Source: CAYMWF01 sp964394085 [NCBI: uncultured Gemmatimonadota bacterium] (lineage in GTDB: Bacteria > GCA-2686955 > CAYMWF01). From it: DNA of 64,000 bases. The stretch's first letter is position 1. Each line of letters begins with the position of its first letter. Under the pieces are notes generated by a model. The model worked only from the letters and a program-made list of their open reading frames with translations, had not been told where the DNA came from and did not search any database. Where the stretch lies: contig CAYMWF010000021.1 of the NCBI GenBank assembly GCA_964394085.1, forward strand, positions 1 to 64,000. Reading direction: 5' to 3'. The position numbers and the translations under genes are program-made. Below are positions 36,668-45,377 of the stretch, in pieces.

Positions 36668-37308
36668 TGGATACGTCTTTCTCGGGTTCGAAGGCCAGGA
36701 TCACCACCGACGGCGGTCGCGATCCGTAAAAGAAGAAGACAAGATTCACGATCACCGTTTTGAAGAGCGTGACGCGCTTCTTCAAGTTTCTCCAGGACCA
36801 CCTCCAGAGAACCGGCCTGTTCCAGTTCCCCCTCCAGCTCGGCCCGGAGTTTACGTGATTCGTAGTTTTCGCTCAGACGAATCAGACGTTTTTCCAGCCT
36901 TATGTCCTTTCGGATTTCTTTACAGATAATATCTGAAGCGATTAGCTTCAGCCTGGCAGCAGATCGAATACACTGCCTGAAAGGACGACCCCGGTTTTCA
37001 TTTTCGAGCAAGCTTTCAGCCTGGTCCAGCTTTGAAGCAGCAAGCTTGAGCACTTCTTCCGCAAGTTCTTCGTGCTCGCCTGCTTTATGCGCATTTCCGG
37101 CAAGAGCGTTGATTTGACTGTTCAGACGGCTGAGAATCTCCAACGGATCATCATGAGTATCTTCACGGGGGAAATGCCCGTCGAAAGTTTCTGGCTGCGC
37201 AGCAGGGGGAAATGCAGCCGCAGCGAGGTTGAATGTTAGTATAACGGCAATTCCAGCAACAACCTTAAATGTTCCGTTCACCAGATTCTTTCGACCATTA
37301 CGTTTCAT
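36664..37308 (-). CDS. Uncharacterised exported helical protein, partner of the downstream gene
   Basis: 214 aa from the ATG at 37308, with AAGGAGA six bases upstream. It has a signal peptide (FKVVAGIAVILTFNLAAAAF) and then a wholly helical, charged body (LAASKLDQAESLLENENRGR, EKLEEARHALQNGDRESCLL). The pattern A-x-x-x-L-x-x-G-x-x-x-x-A resembles single TPR-like hairpins. It is co-translated with the 608-aa gene. No known family; a coiled-coil or TPR-like periplasmic protein is inference. Confidence 0.72.
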   Translation of the reverse strand: MKRNGRKNLVNGTFKVVAGIAVILTFNLAAAAFPPAAQPETFDGHFPREDTHDDPLEILSRLNSQINALAGNAHKAGEHEELAEEVLKLAASKLDQAESLLENENRGRPFRQCIRSAARLKLIASDIICKEIRKDIRLEKRLIRLSENYESRKLRAELEGELEQAGSLEVVLEKLEEARHALQNGDRESCLLLLRIATAVGGDPGLRTRERRIH

Positions 37309-37573
37309 CGGTTTCTCCTTTACGCGAAGGCACACCTACGGCTCCCTTCAATTCTCGATGTAAACGCAAGGTATGTACCCTTGGAATTCAATGAAAAATA
37401 TGCAGTTGCGGATACGGATCTGTACCTGAGTGTACAGTCGATACACCTTTGGGATCAATTTGCGACCCCGAATGGAGCGATTGAGCTTAACATTACGCCG
37501 GTATTCAACTGGAAAAGGTCCAACGTGTTTCGACTGATATCATGAAAGTGTACATTGGTGCCGCAACATCATG

Positions 37574-39970
37574 TCATTTGATTCTGCAACTCTCGAAGTA
37601 ACAAACCGGGCCCGACGGAGTATCGTTGATACGGACCCCTCTTTCCTCGAGTTCCGAACGAAGTTTGTCCGCCTTTTCCCATTGTTTATTCTTCCTGGCT
37701 ACCTGTCTGGCCTCGGACAGTTTCTGGATTTCTTCAAATTGTTCAGGAAGTTTATCGTCGATGTTGAATACTCCCAGCCTTCTGTTGACCGAACGGAAGA
37801 AAACCAATACATCGCCGGCGGTTTCAGCAGTTAGCACGCCCTGTCGCAGAGCTCGATTCACATTCTTTGAAATACCGAACAACACCCGTATTGCTCGCGC
37901 AATGTTTAAATCATCATCCAGAGCTTCTTCGAATTTCAGGGAACCTTCGCGAAGGATTTTTCTATAATTCGTCCTACCGTCGTTCCTGTCTCCCGTCTTT
38001 ACACCGTTTTTGCCGGAAGAAACAAGTCTGAGATTAGTGATCAACAGGTTGAGTCTTCTAAGGGCAGAAACAGAAGACCTGAGCGATGCTCTCGAAAAAT
38101 GCAGCGTTTTTCTATAATGAGTGGCCATCAGGTAAAAACGGACTTCGGCGGATGTGAAACCCTCATCGAAAAGATCATCAAGTTTGACCGTAACTCCACG
38201 ATCCCGCGTCATTTTCTTGCTTTTCTCAACGACAAGGTGTCTGCAATTCACCCAGTATTTTACATATTGACTGCCTGTAGCAACTTCAGACTGGGCGATC
38301 TCATTTTCATGGTGAGGGAATATCAGGTCTTCGCCCGATGTGTGGATATCGATGGTCGGTCCTAAGAATTTCGTTGCAATGGCGGCGCATTGAAGATGCC
38401 ATCCTGGTCTTACATTCCCCCACCGGGTCTCAAATGTAATCCCACGTTTCAATTCGGAAAGAGTGCTTCTTTTGAGCACTGTAAAATCTCGTGGATTGTC
38501 TTTCTCATACTCATCCAGATCGACGGTCTTTCCGATTTTGATTTTATCGAGATCAAGCCCTGACAAACGTCCATAGGATTCGAACTTGGAAATGTCGAAG
38601 TACAGGGAGCGATGTTTCTCATATGCATAGCCTTTATCGAAAAGCACCTCCGCCATTTTTATCATGTCATCAACATGTTCTGAAGCCCGGGGATATCTGG
38701 ACGCTTTGATTATATTGAGTCTGTCGATTACTTTCATGAATTCATCGATGTTTTGCTGAGCAAATTCCTCGAGATCTACACCCATGTTCATGGAACCCTG
38801 GATCGTTTTATCATCGATGTCGGTGATATTCATGATGTGACGCACCTGGTAACCTTTTGCCTGAAGGTGCCTTTTGAGGAGGTCCGCAAGTAGAAAACTC
38901 CTGCAATGACCAATATGCGGTAAAGCCGAAACCGTTGGTCCGCAGGAGTACATCGTTACCTTTCCCTGGATCAGCGGCTCGAATTTTTCTTTTCTGCGGT
39001 TCATAGTATTATAAAGCCACAGGTCGCTTTTCTTTACGGAAGGGCGCTCCTGCGGTTGATAAAGGATTGTGCTCAGATACCGGTCGCCGCCGTCGGGAAG
39101 GAGCGCAACCACCGTTCCTTCAGACATTTTCTCAGCCCGGGAAAGAGCTATGAAAGCGGCCGCTCCGGAACTCATTCCGCAAAAAATCCCTTCTTCTTTA
39201 GCCAGCCGCCTGGCGGTATCGAACGCATCATCATCATTCACATAAACGTGCTCGTCCAGAAGCGCCCGATCAAAAATCTCCGGCTTATACGATTCTTTCA
39301 GGTTCTTCAGCCCCTGAATCCTGTGACCGTCTGATGGTTCGACCGCCAGTACTCTGATTGCGGAATTCAGTTCTTTAAGCTTCCTGGTTATCCCCATTAT
39401 CGTCCCCGTGGTGCCCAGCGTAGCCACCACCAGGTCTACCTTCCCTCCTGTCTGTTCCCAGATTTCGGGAGCTGTGCCCGTGTAGTGAGCAAGAGGATTA
39501 GCAGGATTGTTGAACTGGTCCATCAGGCAGTAAATATCAGGGTTCTCCCGTGCCAGTCTGTAAGCCTCTTCGATTGCTCCGTCGGTGCCTTTTTCAGCGG
39601 AGGTCAGTATCAAATCCGCGCCGAGCGCTTTCAGGATGGCGCGACGTTCCGCTGAAACCGATTTAGGCATCACGAGGAGGACACCATACCCTTTAACTGC
39701 AGCAACCAGTGCAAGGCCGATACCCGTATTCCCGCTGGTCGCCTCAAGGATTGTCCGGTTCTCTTTCAGTAAGCCTCTACGTTCCGCATCATCAATCATG
39801 GAAAGAGCCACTCTATCCTTGATAGAACCTCCGGGGTTGAAATATTCCAATTTCACCCAGACTTCTACATCCGGATTCCTGTTGATCCTTTTCAGCTTGA
39901 CCAGCGGCGTGTTGCCGATCGATTCCAGAAGGTTGCTAAAAACGGTTTTCACCTCGATATTTCTCCCCAT
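37574..39970 (-). CDS. Fused cysteine synthase (CysK) and cysteinyl-tRNA synthetase (CysS)
   Basis: 798 aa in one uninterrupted frame. Residues ~1-305 are an O-acetylserine sulfhydrylase: SIGNTPLVKLKRI, the PLP lysine in NPGGSIKDRVALSM, ATSGNTGIGLALVAA and GMSSGAAAF. Residues ~313-798 are a class I CysRS: zinc cysteine in MYSCGPTV, HIGH as PHIGHCRS, WHLQCAAIATKFLG and FPHHENEIAQSE, plus the C-terminal DALR-like helical region. The KMSKS position reads KKMTRDRG, which is unusual. The linker is short (~10 residues). The start at 39970 has CGGAG five bases upstream. The fusion would place cysteine synthesis beside tRNA(Cys) charging; channelling is inference. Confidence 0.93.
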   Translation of the reverse strand: MGRNIEVKTVFSNLLESIGNTPLVKLKRINRNPDVEVWVKLEYFNPGGSIKDRVALSMIDDAERRGLLKENRTILEATSGNTGIGLALVAAVKGYGVLLVMPKSVSAERRAILKALGADLILTSAEKGTDGAIEEAYRLARENPDIYCLMDQFNNPANPLAHYTGTAPEIWEQTGGKVDLVVATLGTTGTIMGITRKLKELNSAIRVLAVEPSDGHRIQGLKNLKESYKPEIFDRALLDEHVYVNDDDAFDTARRLAKEEGIFCGMSSGAAAFIALSRAEKMSEGTVVALLPDGGDRYLSTILYQPQERPSVKKSDLWLYNTMNRRKEKFEPLIQGKVTMYSCGPTVSALPHIGHCRSFLLADLLKRHLQAKGYQVRHIMNITDIDDKTIQGSMNMGVDLEEFAQQNIDEFMKVIDRLNIIKASRYPRASEHVDDMIKMAEVLFDKGYAYEKHRSLYFDISKFESYGRLSGLDLDKIKIGKTVDLDEYEKDNPRDFTVLKRSTLSELKRGITFETRWGNVRPGWHLQCAAIATKFLGPTIDIHTSGEDLIFPHHENEIAQSEVATGSQYVKYWVNCRHLVVEKSKKMTRDRGVTVKLDDLFDEGFTSAEVRFYLMATHYRKTLHFSRASLRSSVSALRRLNLLITNLRLVSSGKNGVKTGDRNDGRTNYRKILREGSLKFEEALDDDLNIARAIRVLFGISKNVNRALRQGVLTAETAGDVLVFFRSVNRRLGVFNIDDKLPEQFEEIQKLSEARQVARKNKQWEKADKLRSELEERGVRINDTPSGPVCYFESCRIK

Positions 39971-40136
39971 CAATGCTCCGGGAGAGCAGGTCCATGATAT
40001 ATTCGCAACAAGGGGCTGTTCAACATACATCCTCCAGCCTGTCAAGTCAATCCGACCCCGCTGAAAAATATTGCATATTCCGTTGACATTTTTTCCAAGT
40101 CAAGTTACCTTTTTGTCGTAAGAATGTGCAGGTTTC

Positions 40137-40165
40137 TTGAAAATTCTGATATCATATGTTATTCT
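40137..40165 (+). promoter_or_regulatory. Candidate sigma70-type promoter of the adaptor/VTC/DUF4956 gene set
   Basis: TTGAAA (40137-40142), 17-base spacer, TATTCT (40160-40165): five and four consensus matches. It lies 48 bases before the first gene of the set, within the divergent spacer from the CysK-CysS gene. A second perfect TTGACA at 40083 has a weak -10 partner. Confidence 0.45.
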
Positions 40166-40212
40166 GTTAAAAACTCAGGATGAATTTTCATGCCAGAGGG
40201 GGAATTTAAAAA

Positions 40213-41028
40213 TTGAAGCGGTTCCAGACAATCTTCTTCCTGTTCCTCTTATCATCATGTTTCGCTTTCACCTCACCCTCATTCTGTTCCGAAGCTGCCG
40301 AGTCCTCTGCATCAGCGGGGAAGAATCTCGATAATGTTTATATAAACCGTTTCATCTCTATGCAGGAAGACCAGATATTCGACTATATCGAGAATTTCGA
40401 TATGTCACAGGAGGAAGCGCCGCGGCAGGTTTCCGCACTACTGCATCACCCTGATGACGATGTAAAAAGAAAAGCTCTTTCTGCACTGTGCATTGATTCG
40501 TCCCCAGAAATAGTCTCTTCTCTATCCGCACTGATCAAAAACACGGACGAAACTCTGGAAATTCGCTTTGACGCTGTAGATATCCTGATGCAGTTAAAAC
40601 CGGTTGCTGCAATCTGCGGACTGGCGAATCTACGAGAAGAAAAATCGGATGATCCTCTCATAGACAAGATTGCGACTGATAGAACAGTAGTCAGAGACGA
40701 AATTAGCGCCTACATCACACTGGATCGATTCCTGACTCATATTATTGAGGGAAGCCCGGTTGAAGCCTATTCTTTTCTGGGACCCAAACTGGAACGACGA
40801 ACAAGCCCCTACAACCTCGAAGGTTGGATCTCTCCCTATTACAAACGATTCATTATTCATGACATCAACTTCATCAACGGTAAATACCTTGTAACGGCAA
40901 TGATATTTCTCGAGTGGGCGGGAAGCGAAGAACTCGGCTTCAGAAAAGATCTTTTCACTATTGAGAAGGCCGGAGGTAAATACCGAATCACAGCCAGAAA
41001 AAAAGGAAATTATATAAATTTCGACTGA
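40213..41028 (+). CDS. Exported HEAT-like protein of unknown function
   Basis: 271 aa starting at TTG 40213, with AGAGGGGG about eleven bases upstream. A signal peptide (IFFLFLLSSCFAFTSPSFC) is followed by HEAT-like helices (LLHHPDDDVKRKALSALCID, SLSALIKNTDETLEIRFDAV) and then a C-terminal alpha/beta part with FLGPKLERRTSPYNLEGWI and YKRFIIHDINFINGKYLVTA, which looks like an NTF2/ssnAR-like small domain. No family recognised. It is 78 bases upstream of the HlyD-like adaptor and likely opens the operon. Confidence 0.75.
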   Translation: MKRFQTIFFLFLLSSCFAFTSPSFCSEAAESSASAGKNLDNVYINRFISMQEDQIFDYIENFDMSQEEAPRQVSALLHHPDDDVKRKALSALCIDSSPEIVSSLSALIKNTDETLEIRFDAVDILMQLKPVAAICGLANLREEKSDDPLIDKIATDRTVVRDEISAYITLDRFLTHIIEGSPVEAYSFLGPKLERRTSPYNLEGWISPYYKRFIIHDINFINGKYLVTAMIFLEWAGSEELGFRKDLFTIEKAGGKYRITARKKGNYINFD

Positions 41029-41106
41029 TCGACCCGAAAATAATATCACAATCGGAATGTGGTTGAATTTTCGGCGAATTGTTATGTACGAGGAGTCGTT
41101 TTTCCG

Positions 41107-42192
41107 ATGGCTCAGTTCAGACTGCTTAAAATATTCAGTGTCTTGGCCTTTGTAGCGCTGTTTTTTGCCTTGTCGATAAAAATCGATGTGGAAATCTCCG
41201 TAAACGGGCCCTGCCGGTTGCGACCTCAGGCAGAATGGAGATTTTTTCGGAATACACCATCTTTGTATACATCTGAATTCGAACGATTCGATCGAGCAAC
41301 CGGAACCAGGATAAATACTTTCCAATTCGACAGACCCGATCTCCTGACTGTAGAGTTTGCCGACGATCTGTTCCCTGGAAGCAGGATATCAGAAGGCCAG
41401 ATTCTTGCCAGGTTGGATTCTCGAAAACAGCGTGAGGATCTTGATGTGGCAAAGAAAGAATTAAACGCAGGCAGAGCAATGGTTGATGCACTGGCCACCG
41501 GTGAAAAAGCGGCAGTAGAACAAGAAGCAGTTCAGTCGAAAAAACGGGCGGAACAGGTACTCGAATTCGTTGAATCATCATTCGAACGGCTGTCAAATCT
41601 ACATAATTTGAACCTCTGCTCCGAGACGGCACTCGAAAGCATTCGAACAGAAAAAAAACTCGCTGAAATCGACCTGTCCATCGCAGAGGCACACCTCGCT
41701 GCAGTGAGATCCGGAGAAAAACCCGCTCTCGTTGCTGTTGCAGAGAAGGAATCCGCAATCGTCGAAGAGAGGATTGCGAATTTGGAACACTGGATAACCC
41801 ACGGGGATATCCGCTCCCCTATTGATGGCGTCATTACTACGACCCTGGTGGACTCCGCGCTTCTCAGGGTGGCGAAACTGGATACGATGATCGCATTAGT
41901 CCCTGTCGCTCAACCCAGGATCAAGTGGATCACGCCTGGGCAGCATGCATCCATACAAACGCTTGGAGTCGATGCGAATACTCTGGACGGCACGGTAATT
42001 AGTGTCGACAAGCAGGCAATGTTCATCCAGGGGAAAACCTTTTTCCTTGTAAGTGTATCAATACGGAATGACACTTCGCACCTGATGCCGGGGATGGAGG
42101 GCCGTCTCAACATAAGTTGCGGAAAAGTAAAACTCCTCGACTGGCTAGCCGATAAATTGGGCGCTCACACGTTCAGGCAAATCAATGCCTGA
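41107..42192 (+). CDS. HlyD-like membrane fusion/adaptor protein
   Basis: 361 aa from the ATG at 41107 (CGAGGAG upstream); an in-frame GTG at 41059 is less likely. One N-terminal membrane span (LLKIFSVLAFVALFFALSIK) is followed by a split lipoyl-like domain (VEFADDLFPGSRISEGQILA ... ITHGDIRSPIDGVITTTLVD), a coiled coil of ~110 residues between the halves, and a beta-barrel segment (ITPGQHASIQTLGVDANTLD). This is the architecture of a periplasmic adaptor. No ABC transporter, RND pump or outer-membrane channel is next to it; the next two genes are VTC and DUF4956, an uncommon setting. Confidence 0.85.
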   Translation: MAQFRLLKIFSVLAFVALFFALSIKIDVEISVNGPCRLRPQAEWRFFRNTPSLYTSEFERFDRATGTRINTFQFDRPDLLTVEFADDLFPGSRISEGQILARLDSRKQREDLDVAKKELNAGRAMVDALATGEKAAVEQEAVQSKKRAEQVLEFVESSFERLSNLHNLNLCSETALESIRTEKKLAEIDLSIAEAHLAAVRSGEKPALVAVAEKESAIVEERIANLEHWITHGDIRSPIDGVITTTLVDSALLRVAKLDTMIALVPVAQPRIKWITPGQHASIQTLGVDANTLDGTVISVDKQAMFIQGKTFFLVSVSIRNDTSHLMPGMEGRLNISCGKVKLLDWLADKLGAHTFRQINA

Positions 42193-42245
42193 ACCGGATC
42201 GGGAGGTTATTCAACGACCCCGTTGCCGGGACAGAGAGAAATAGG

Positions 42246-42986
42246 ATGCCATCCAGGTTTGAACGATTCGAATTGAAGTATTTCATCAACGCGGATCAAG
42301 TATCTCCGTTGAAATCTTCTATTTATCCATTCATGAAACCTGATCCTTATATGGCAAAAACCGGAAGAAGCTGTTATACTGTGAGGAGCATCTATTTTGA
42401 TACCAGGCGGCTTCGGTTTTATTTCGAGAAACATGATGGCTTGAAGCGTCGAAGAAAACTGAGAATCAGAACTTACAATGATCGTGATTCTTCTTCTGTC
42501 GCTTCGTTCGAAATAAAAAACAAGATCAGCAATACTTGTCTGAAAGAAAGGGCAATCTTCCCGTACGATATGATGAGGCAACTGGTGGATACCGGTATTC
42601 CGGATTCTAGTTCAGTACCGTATATTTCCACCATCCAAAAGACAAACTTCGGGAAATTCATGTTCTTGAAGGATTATATGAACCTTGAACCTTCAGTGCT
42701 GGTTACATATGAACGGGAAGCATACGTAGGCCAACTGGATAAAAACATAAGGGTAACATTCGATCGGAATATCCGCGGCATCAGCCGTCCAAAACTCGAC
42801 CAGCTGTTTTCTGAATTTGGATTCAGGCACCTTGGAACAAACAGGGTGATACTCGAGTTGAAGTTCAACAACCTCATGCCGGCCTGGATGAAAAAATTCG
42901 CAATGGAAATGAACCTGCACAGCAGGCCCATTTCGAAGTACTGTCACTGTATAGATTTATGGAACGATTCACAATACTTGCCATAG
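42246..42986 (+). CDS. VTC-domain protein (polyphosphate polymerase type)
   Basis: 246 aa, the whole protein being a VTC tunnel domain with no SPX domain. Conserved basic and acidic tunnel residues appear in order: RFERFELKYFI, VRSIYFDTRRLRFY, KRRRKLRIRTYND, ASFEIKNKI, LKERAIFP, LVTYEREAYV, IRVTFDRNIRG and VILELKFNN. In yeast Vtc4 this domain makes polyphosphate from ATP; bacterial members paired with DUF4956 proteins are predicted to do the same. It overlaps the DUF4956 gene by 28 bases, so co-translation is likely. Confidence 0.9.
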   Translation: MPSRFERFELKYFINADQVSPLKSSIYPFMKPDPYMAKTGRSCYTVRSIYFDTRRLRFYFEKHDGLKRRRKLRIRTYNDRDSSSVASFEIKNKISNTCLKERAIFPYDMMRQLVDTGIPDSSSVPYISTIQKTNFGKFMFLKDYMNLEPSVLVTYEREAYVGQLDKNIRVTFDRNIRGISRPKLDQLFSEFGFRHLGTNRVILELKFNNLMPAWMKKFAMEMNLHSRPISKYCHCIDLWNDSQYLP

Positions 42987-43663
42987 AGTTTGACAGCCTG
43001 ATCGGCATGACTCAGAACCTCGTCTTTCTAGACGTGGCAATCAGTGTTCTTTTTTCATTTTTGCTCGGTATGCTGATAGCTCTGGCATACCGATGGACCC
43101 ACAGGGGTTATAATTATTCTTTTTCATTCGTCAACACCATCGTTCTGCTCCCGATGATCACGGCGATTGTGATGATGGTTATCGGAAACAACCTGGCTCG
43201 CGCTTTCGGGCTTGTCGGAGCCATGTCCATTATTCGGTTCAGAACCGTCGTAAAAGATACCAGAGACACTGCCTTCGTCTTTTTCTCTCTGGCAGTGGGG
43301 ATGGCGGCCGGAACCGGATATTATGTAATCGCCATTCCGGGTACCGCTCTGGTTATCATTTGCATCTTTCTTCTTCATGCGGCCAACTTCGGCTCGATCA
43401 GGAGCAAAGAAGTATTGCTCCGTATGACAGTCACACCGGAAAATGAAGAATCGAACGAGTATCTCGGAGTTTTCAGGAAGTATCTGAGGAGCAGCAGCCT
43501 GCTCAACGTTCGATCACTGAGAGACGGACGAATTCTTGAACTGGCATTTTTTGTACGGCTTAAAAAAGTTGAGGAAAGCGATCGCTTCGTAGCAGAACTC
43601 CAAAGCACTGACGGAGTAGAAACCGTCACTCTTCTCCTTACAGACGACGCCGCCGAATTCTAA
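42959..43663 (+). CDS. DUF4956 polytopic membrane protein
   Basis: 234 aa. Four membrane spans are visible: VAISVLFSFLLGMLIALAYR, VNTIVLLPMITAIVMMVIG, FVFFSLAVGMAAGTGYYVIA and ALVIICIFLLHAANF. Between the second and third lies the family hallmark GLVGAMSIIRFRT. A soluble C-terminal domain of ~80 residues follows. DUF4956 is commonly encoded beside VTC proteins and is presumed to form a membrane partner or channel. ATG 42959 overlaps the VTC gene; ATG 43007 is an alternative start with a similarly weak ribosome site. Confidence 0.9.
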   Translation: MERFTILAIEFDSLIGMTQNLVFLDVAISVLFSFLLGMLIALAYRWTHRGYNYSFSFVNTIVLLPMITAIVMMVIGNNLARAFGLVGAMSIIRFRTVVKDTRDTAFVFFSLAVGMAAGTGYYVIAIPGTALVIICIFLLHAANFGSIRSKEVLLRMTVTPENEESNEYLGVFRKYLRSSSLLNVRSLRDGRILELAFFVRLKKVEESDRFVAELQSTDGVETVTLLLTDDAAEF

Positions 43664-43762
43664 ATTCCCTGTAAGATGTAAATACACGGGTCGAATAAAA
43701 TTCCTGCGCGCAACTTAAATGTAATTTAACACCTATTACAAAGAAGTTACGTTAGCAAGCAG

Positions 43763-44569
43763 TCAACTCTCTTTTTCTTTTGAGAGGGGGATGATGTCCG
43801 GGGATTTTGCAGTGGTTCGATTTTTTTTCTCCTCACGCTTCTTGAAAAAGAAGAAGTGATAAATCGGACCTGAAACAAGATAGACCGAACCGAAAAAGAA
43901 AAGCATAAGTCTGGGTTTATAGGCAATTGTAACAAGCAGAAAAACCGATAGCACCAGGACCTGGAACTGGTTGTTTCGCATAATCGGCAGTTCTTTGGGA
44001 CTCGGATAGCGTATTGCTGAAACCATGAGGATTGCTATTATGAATACTGCAGCAGGGGCCACTCTCTGTACGACCGCTTCTGGAATATTGATATAAGTAG
44101 TAAACAAATTAAAAGATGCAATCAAACCCGCGGCGGCGGGAGTCGGAAGTCCGAAAAAGTATTTTGTCGTATCAGGGTCATTCCTTGAATTGAACCGGGC
44201 GAGCCGGAGGGCGGCACAGGCGACATAAAGGAAAGATGCAAGCCATCCGAATCTTCCGGTAGGCTGTAACAACCATGTAAATACCAGTAATCCAGGGGAG
44301 ATTCCAAAGCAGATAACATCAGACAGCGAATCCAACTCTCTTCCGAACCTGGTAGTTGAATGGGACAATCGGGCGACCTGTCCGTCGAGCATATCAAAAA
44401 AAAGCGCTACGAATATAAAAACCGATGCATGGAAAAAGTCGCGTTCCAGGGTATATACGATAGATAAAAACCCGTTAAATAGACCGCCGAGAGTAAGCAG
44501 GTTGGGCAACAATGAGAAACTTTTCCTCATTTTAGCCCTTACTTTCCTGCGGCTCTTATTTCTCACCAT
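43763..44569 (-). CDS. pssA: CDP-diacylglycerol-serine O-phosphatidyltransferase
   Basis: 268 aa. The CDP-alcohol phosphotransferase motif is intact in DMLDGQVARLSHSTTRFGRE followed by LDSLSD, with the Asp residues that bind two metals and the nucleotide. Eight or so hydrophobic spans are visible. It makes phosphatidylserine in the inner membrane. It lies directly downstream of psd, overlapping its end by 14 bases, so the two steps to phosphatidylethanolamine are coded together. The C-terminal tail is lysine/glutamate-rich. Confidence 0.93.
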   Translation of the reverse strand: MVRNKSRRKVRAKMRKSFSLLPNLLTLGGLFNGFLSIVYTLERDFFHASVFIFVALFFDMLDGQVARLSHSTTRFGRELDSLSDVICFGISPGLLVFTWLLQPTGRFGWLASFLYVACAALRLARFNSRNDPDTTKYFFGLPTPAAAGLIASFNLFTTYINIPEAVVQRVAPAAVFIIAILMVSAIRYPSPKELPIMRNNQFQVLVLSVFLLVTIAYKPRLMLFFFGSVYLVSGPIYHFFFFKKREEKKNRTTAKSPDIIPLSKEKES

Positions 44570-45221
44570 TGAGATACCCCAATACTGTTACGCCTGCTAA
44601 AACCTTGTCGCCCACTCCCTGAATTATCTCCGTATCGGCTGGTAGATACAGATCGACCCTGGAACCGAACCTGATCATTCCGAATCTTTCACCTTTTTCA
44701 AAAAGGTCACCGGGCTTTGCATAGCTGACGATCCTCCGTGCTACGAATCCCGCGACCTGAACGATAAAGAACTTTGAACCGTTTTCCATGTGAGCGCTCG
44801 TGATCAAACGCTCATTCTGCATACCTGCTCCATGCTTTGATGCTATCCCGAACTTTCCGGGTTTGTGTATCGATTCTACCACCTGACCTGGTATTGGGAA
44901 TCTATTTACATGAACATTAAACACACTCATGAAAATGGAAATTCTGGCCATTTCTCCCTGGCCGCTGGAAAGAGAATCCGGTTCCCCTGCGATTTCTACG
45001 ATTTTTCCATCTGCGGGACTTGTAACGGCATTTCCTGCAGTGGGGATCTTCCTCTCCGGATCTCTGAAAAACCAGAGTGTGAATAAACCGACGGCACCCA
45101 GGAAATATGCGAGTACAGAATAACCTATTCCGGACATAACCAGCCCAATCACCAATGGTGTCAATATGAAGGGATATCCTTCCCGCGCGATAGGCAACCG
45201 GAATCGATAACTTTGTTTCAT
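44556..45221 (-). CDS. psd: Phosphatidylserine decarboxylase (short, proenzyme type)
   Basis: 221 aa from the ATG at 45221; a TTG at 45245 would add eight residues. SPADGKIVEI and FNVHVNRFPIPGQV are conserved. The self-cleavage site that makes the pyruvoyl serine is the GS of MIRFGSRVDLYLP near residue 182; this RFGS form belongs to the short Psd group. Membrane spans near the N-terminus (YPFILTPLVIGLVMSGIGYS) anchor it. It converts the PssA product to phosphatidylethanolamine. Confidence 0.94.
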   Translation of the reverse strand: MKQSYRFRLPIAREGYPFILTPLVIGLVMSGIGYSVLAYFLGAVGLFTLWFFRDPERKIPTAGNAVTSPADGKIVEIAGEPDSLSSGQGEMARISIFMSVFNVHVNRFPIPGQVVESIHKPGKFGIASKHGAGMQNERLITSAHMENGSKFFIVQVAGFVARRIVSYAKPGDLFEKGERFGMIRFGSRVDLYLPADTEIIQGVGDKVLAGVTVLGYLNGEK

Positions 45222-45377
45222 GCAAATACTATCCCGTAATTTCAATCTCGTGTCAAGATGATGCTAGGAACAGCGTTTCAAATGCCCCCCTCAGTATACA
45301 AGAAACCGGCCGGGAAAATCGCTGTAACCATAGAAATATACTTGCTTTCAACAACATCCACCCAATACACTGAAATT

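Noticed and set aside
40137-40334. Small plus-strand frame overlapping the start of the HEAT-like exported gene
   Set aside because: It is out of frame with the signal-peptide gene, and its codons show no family match.
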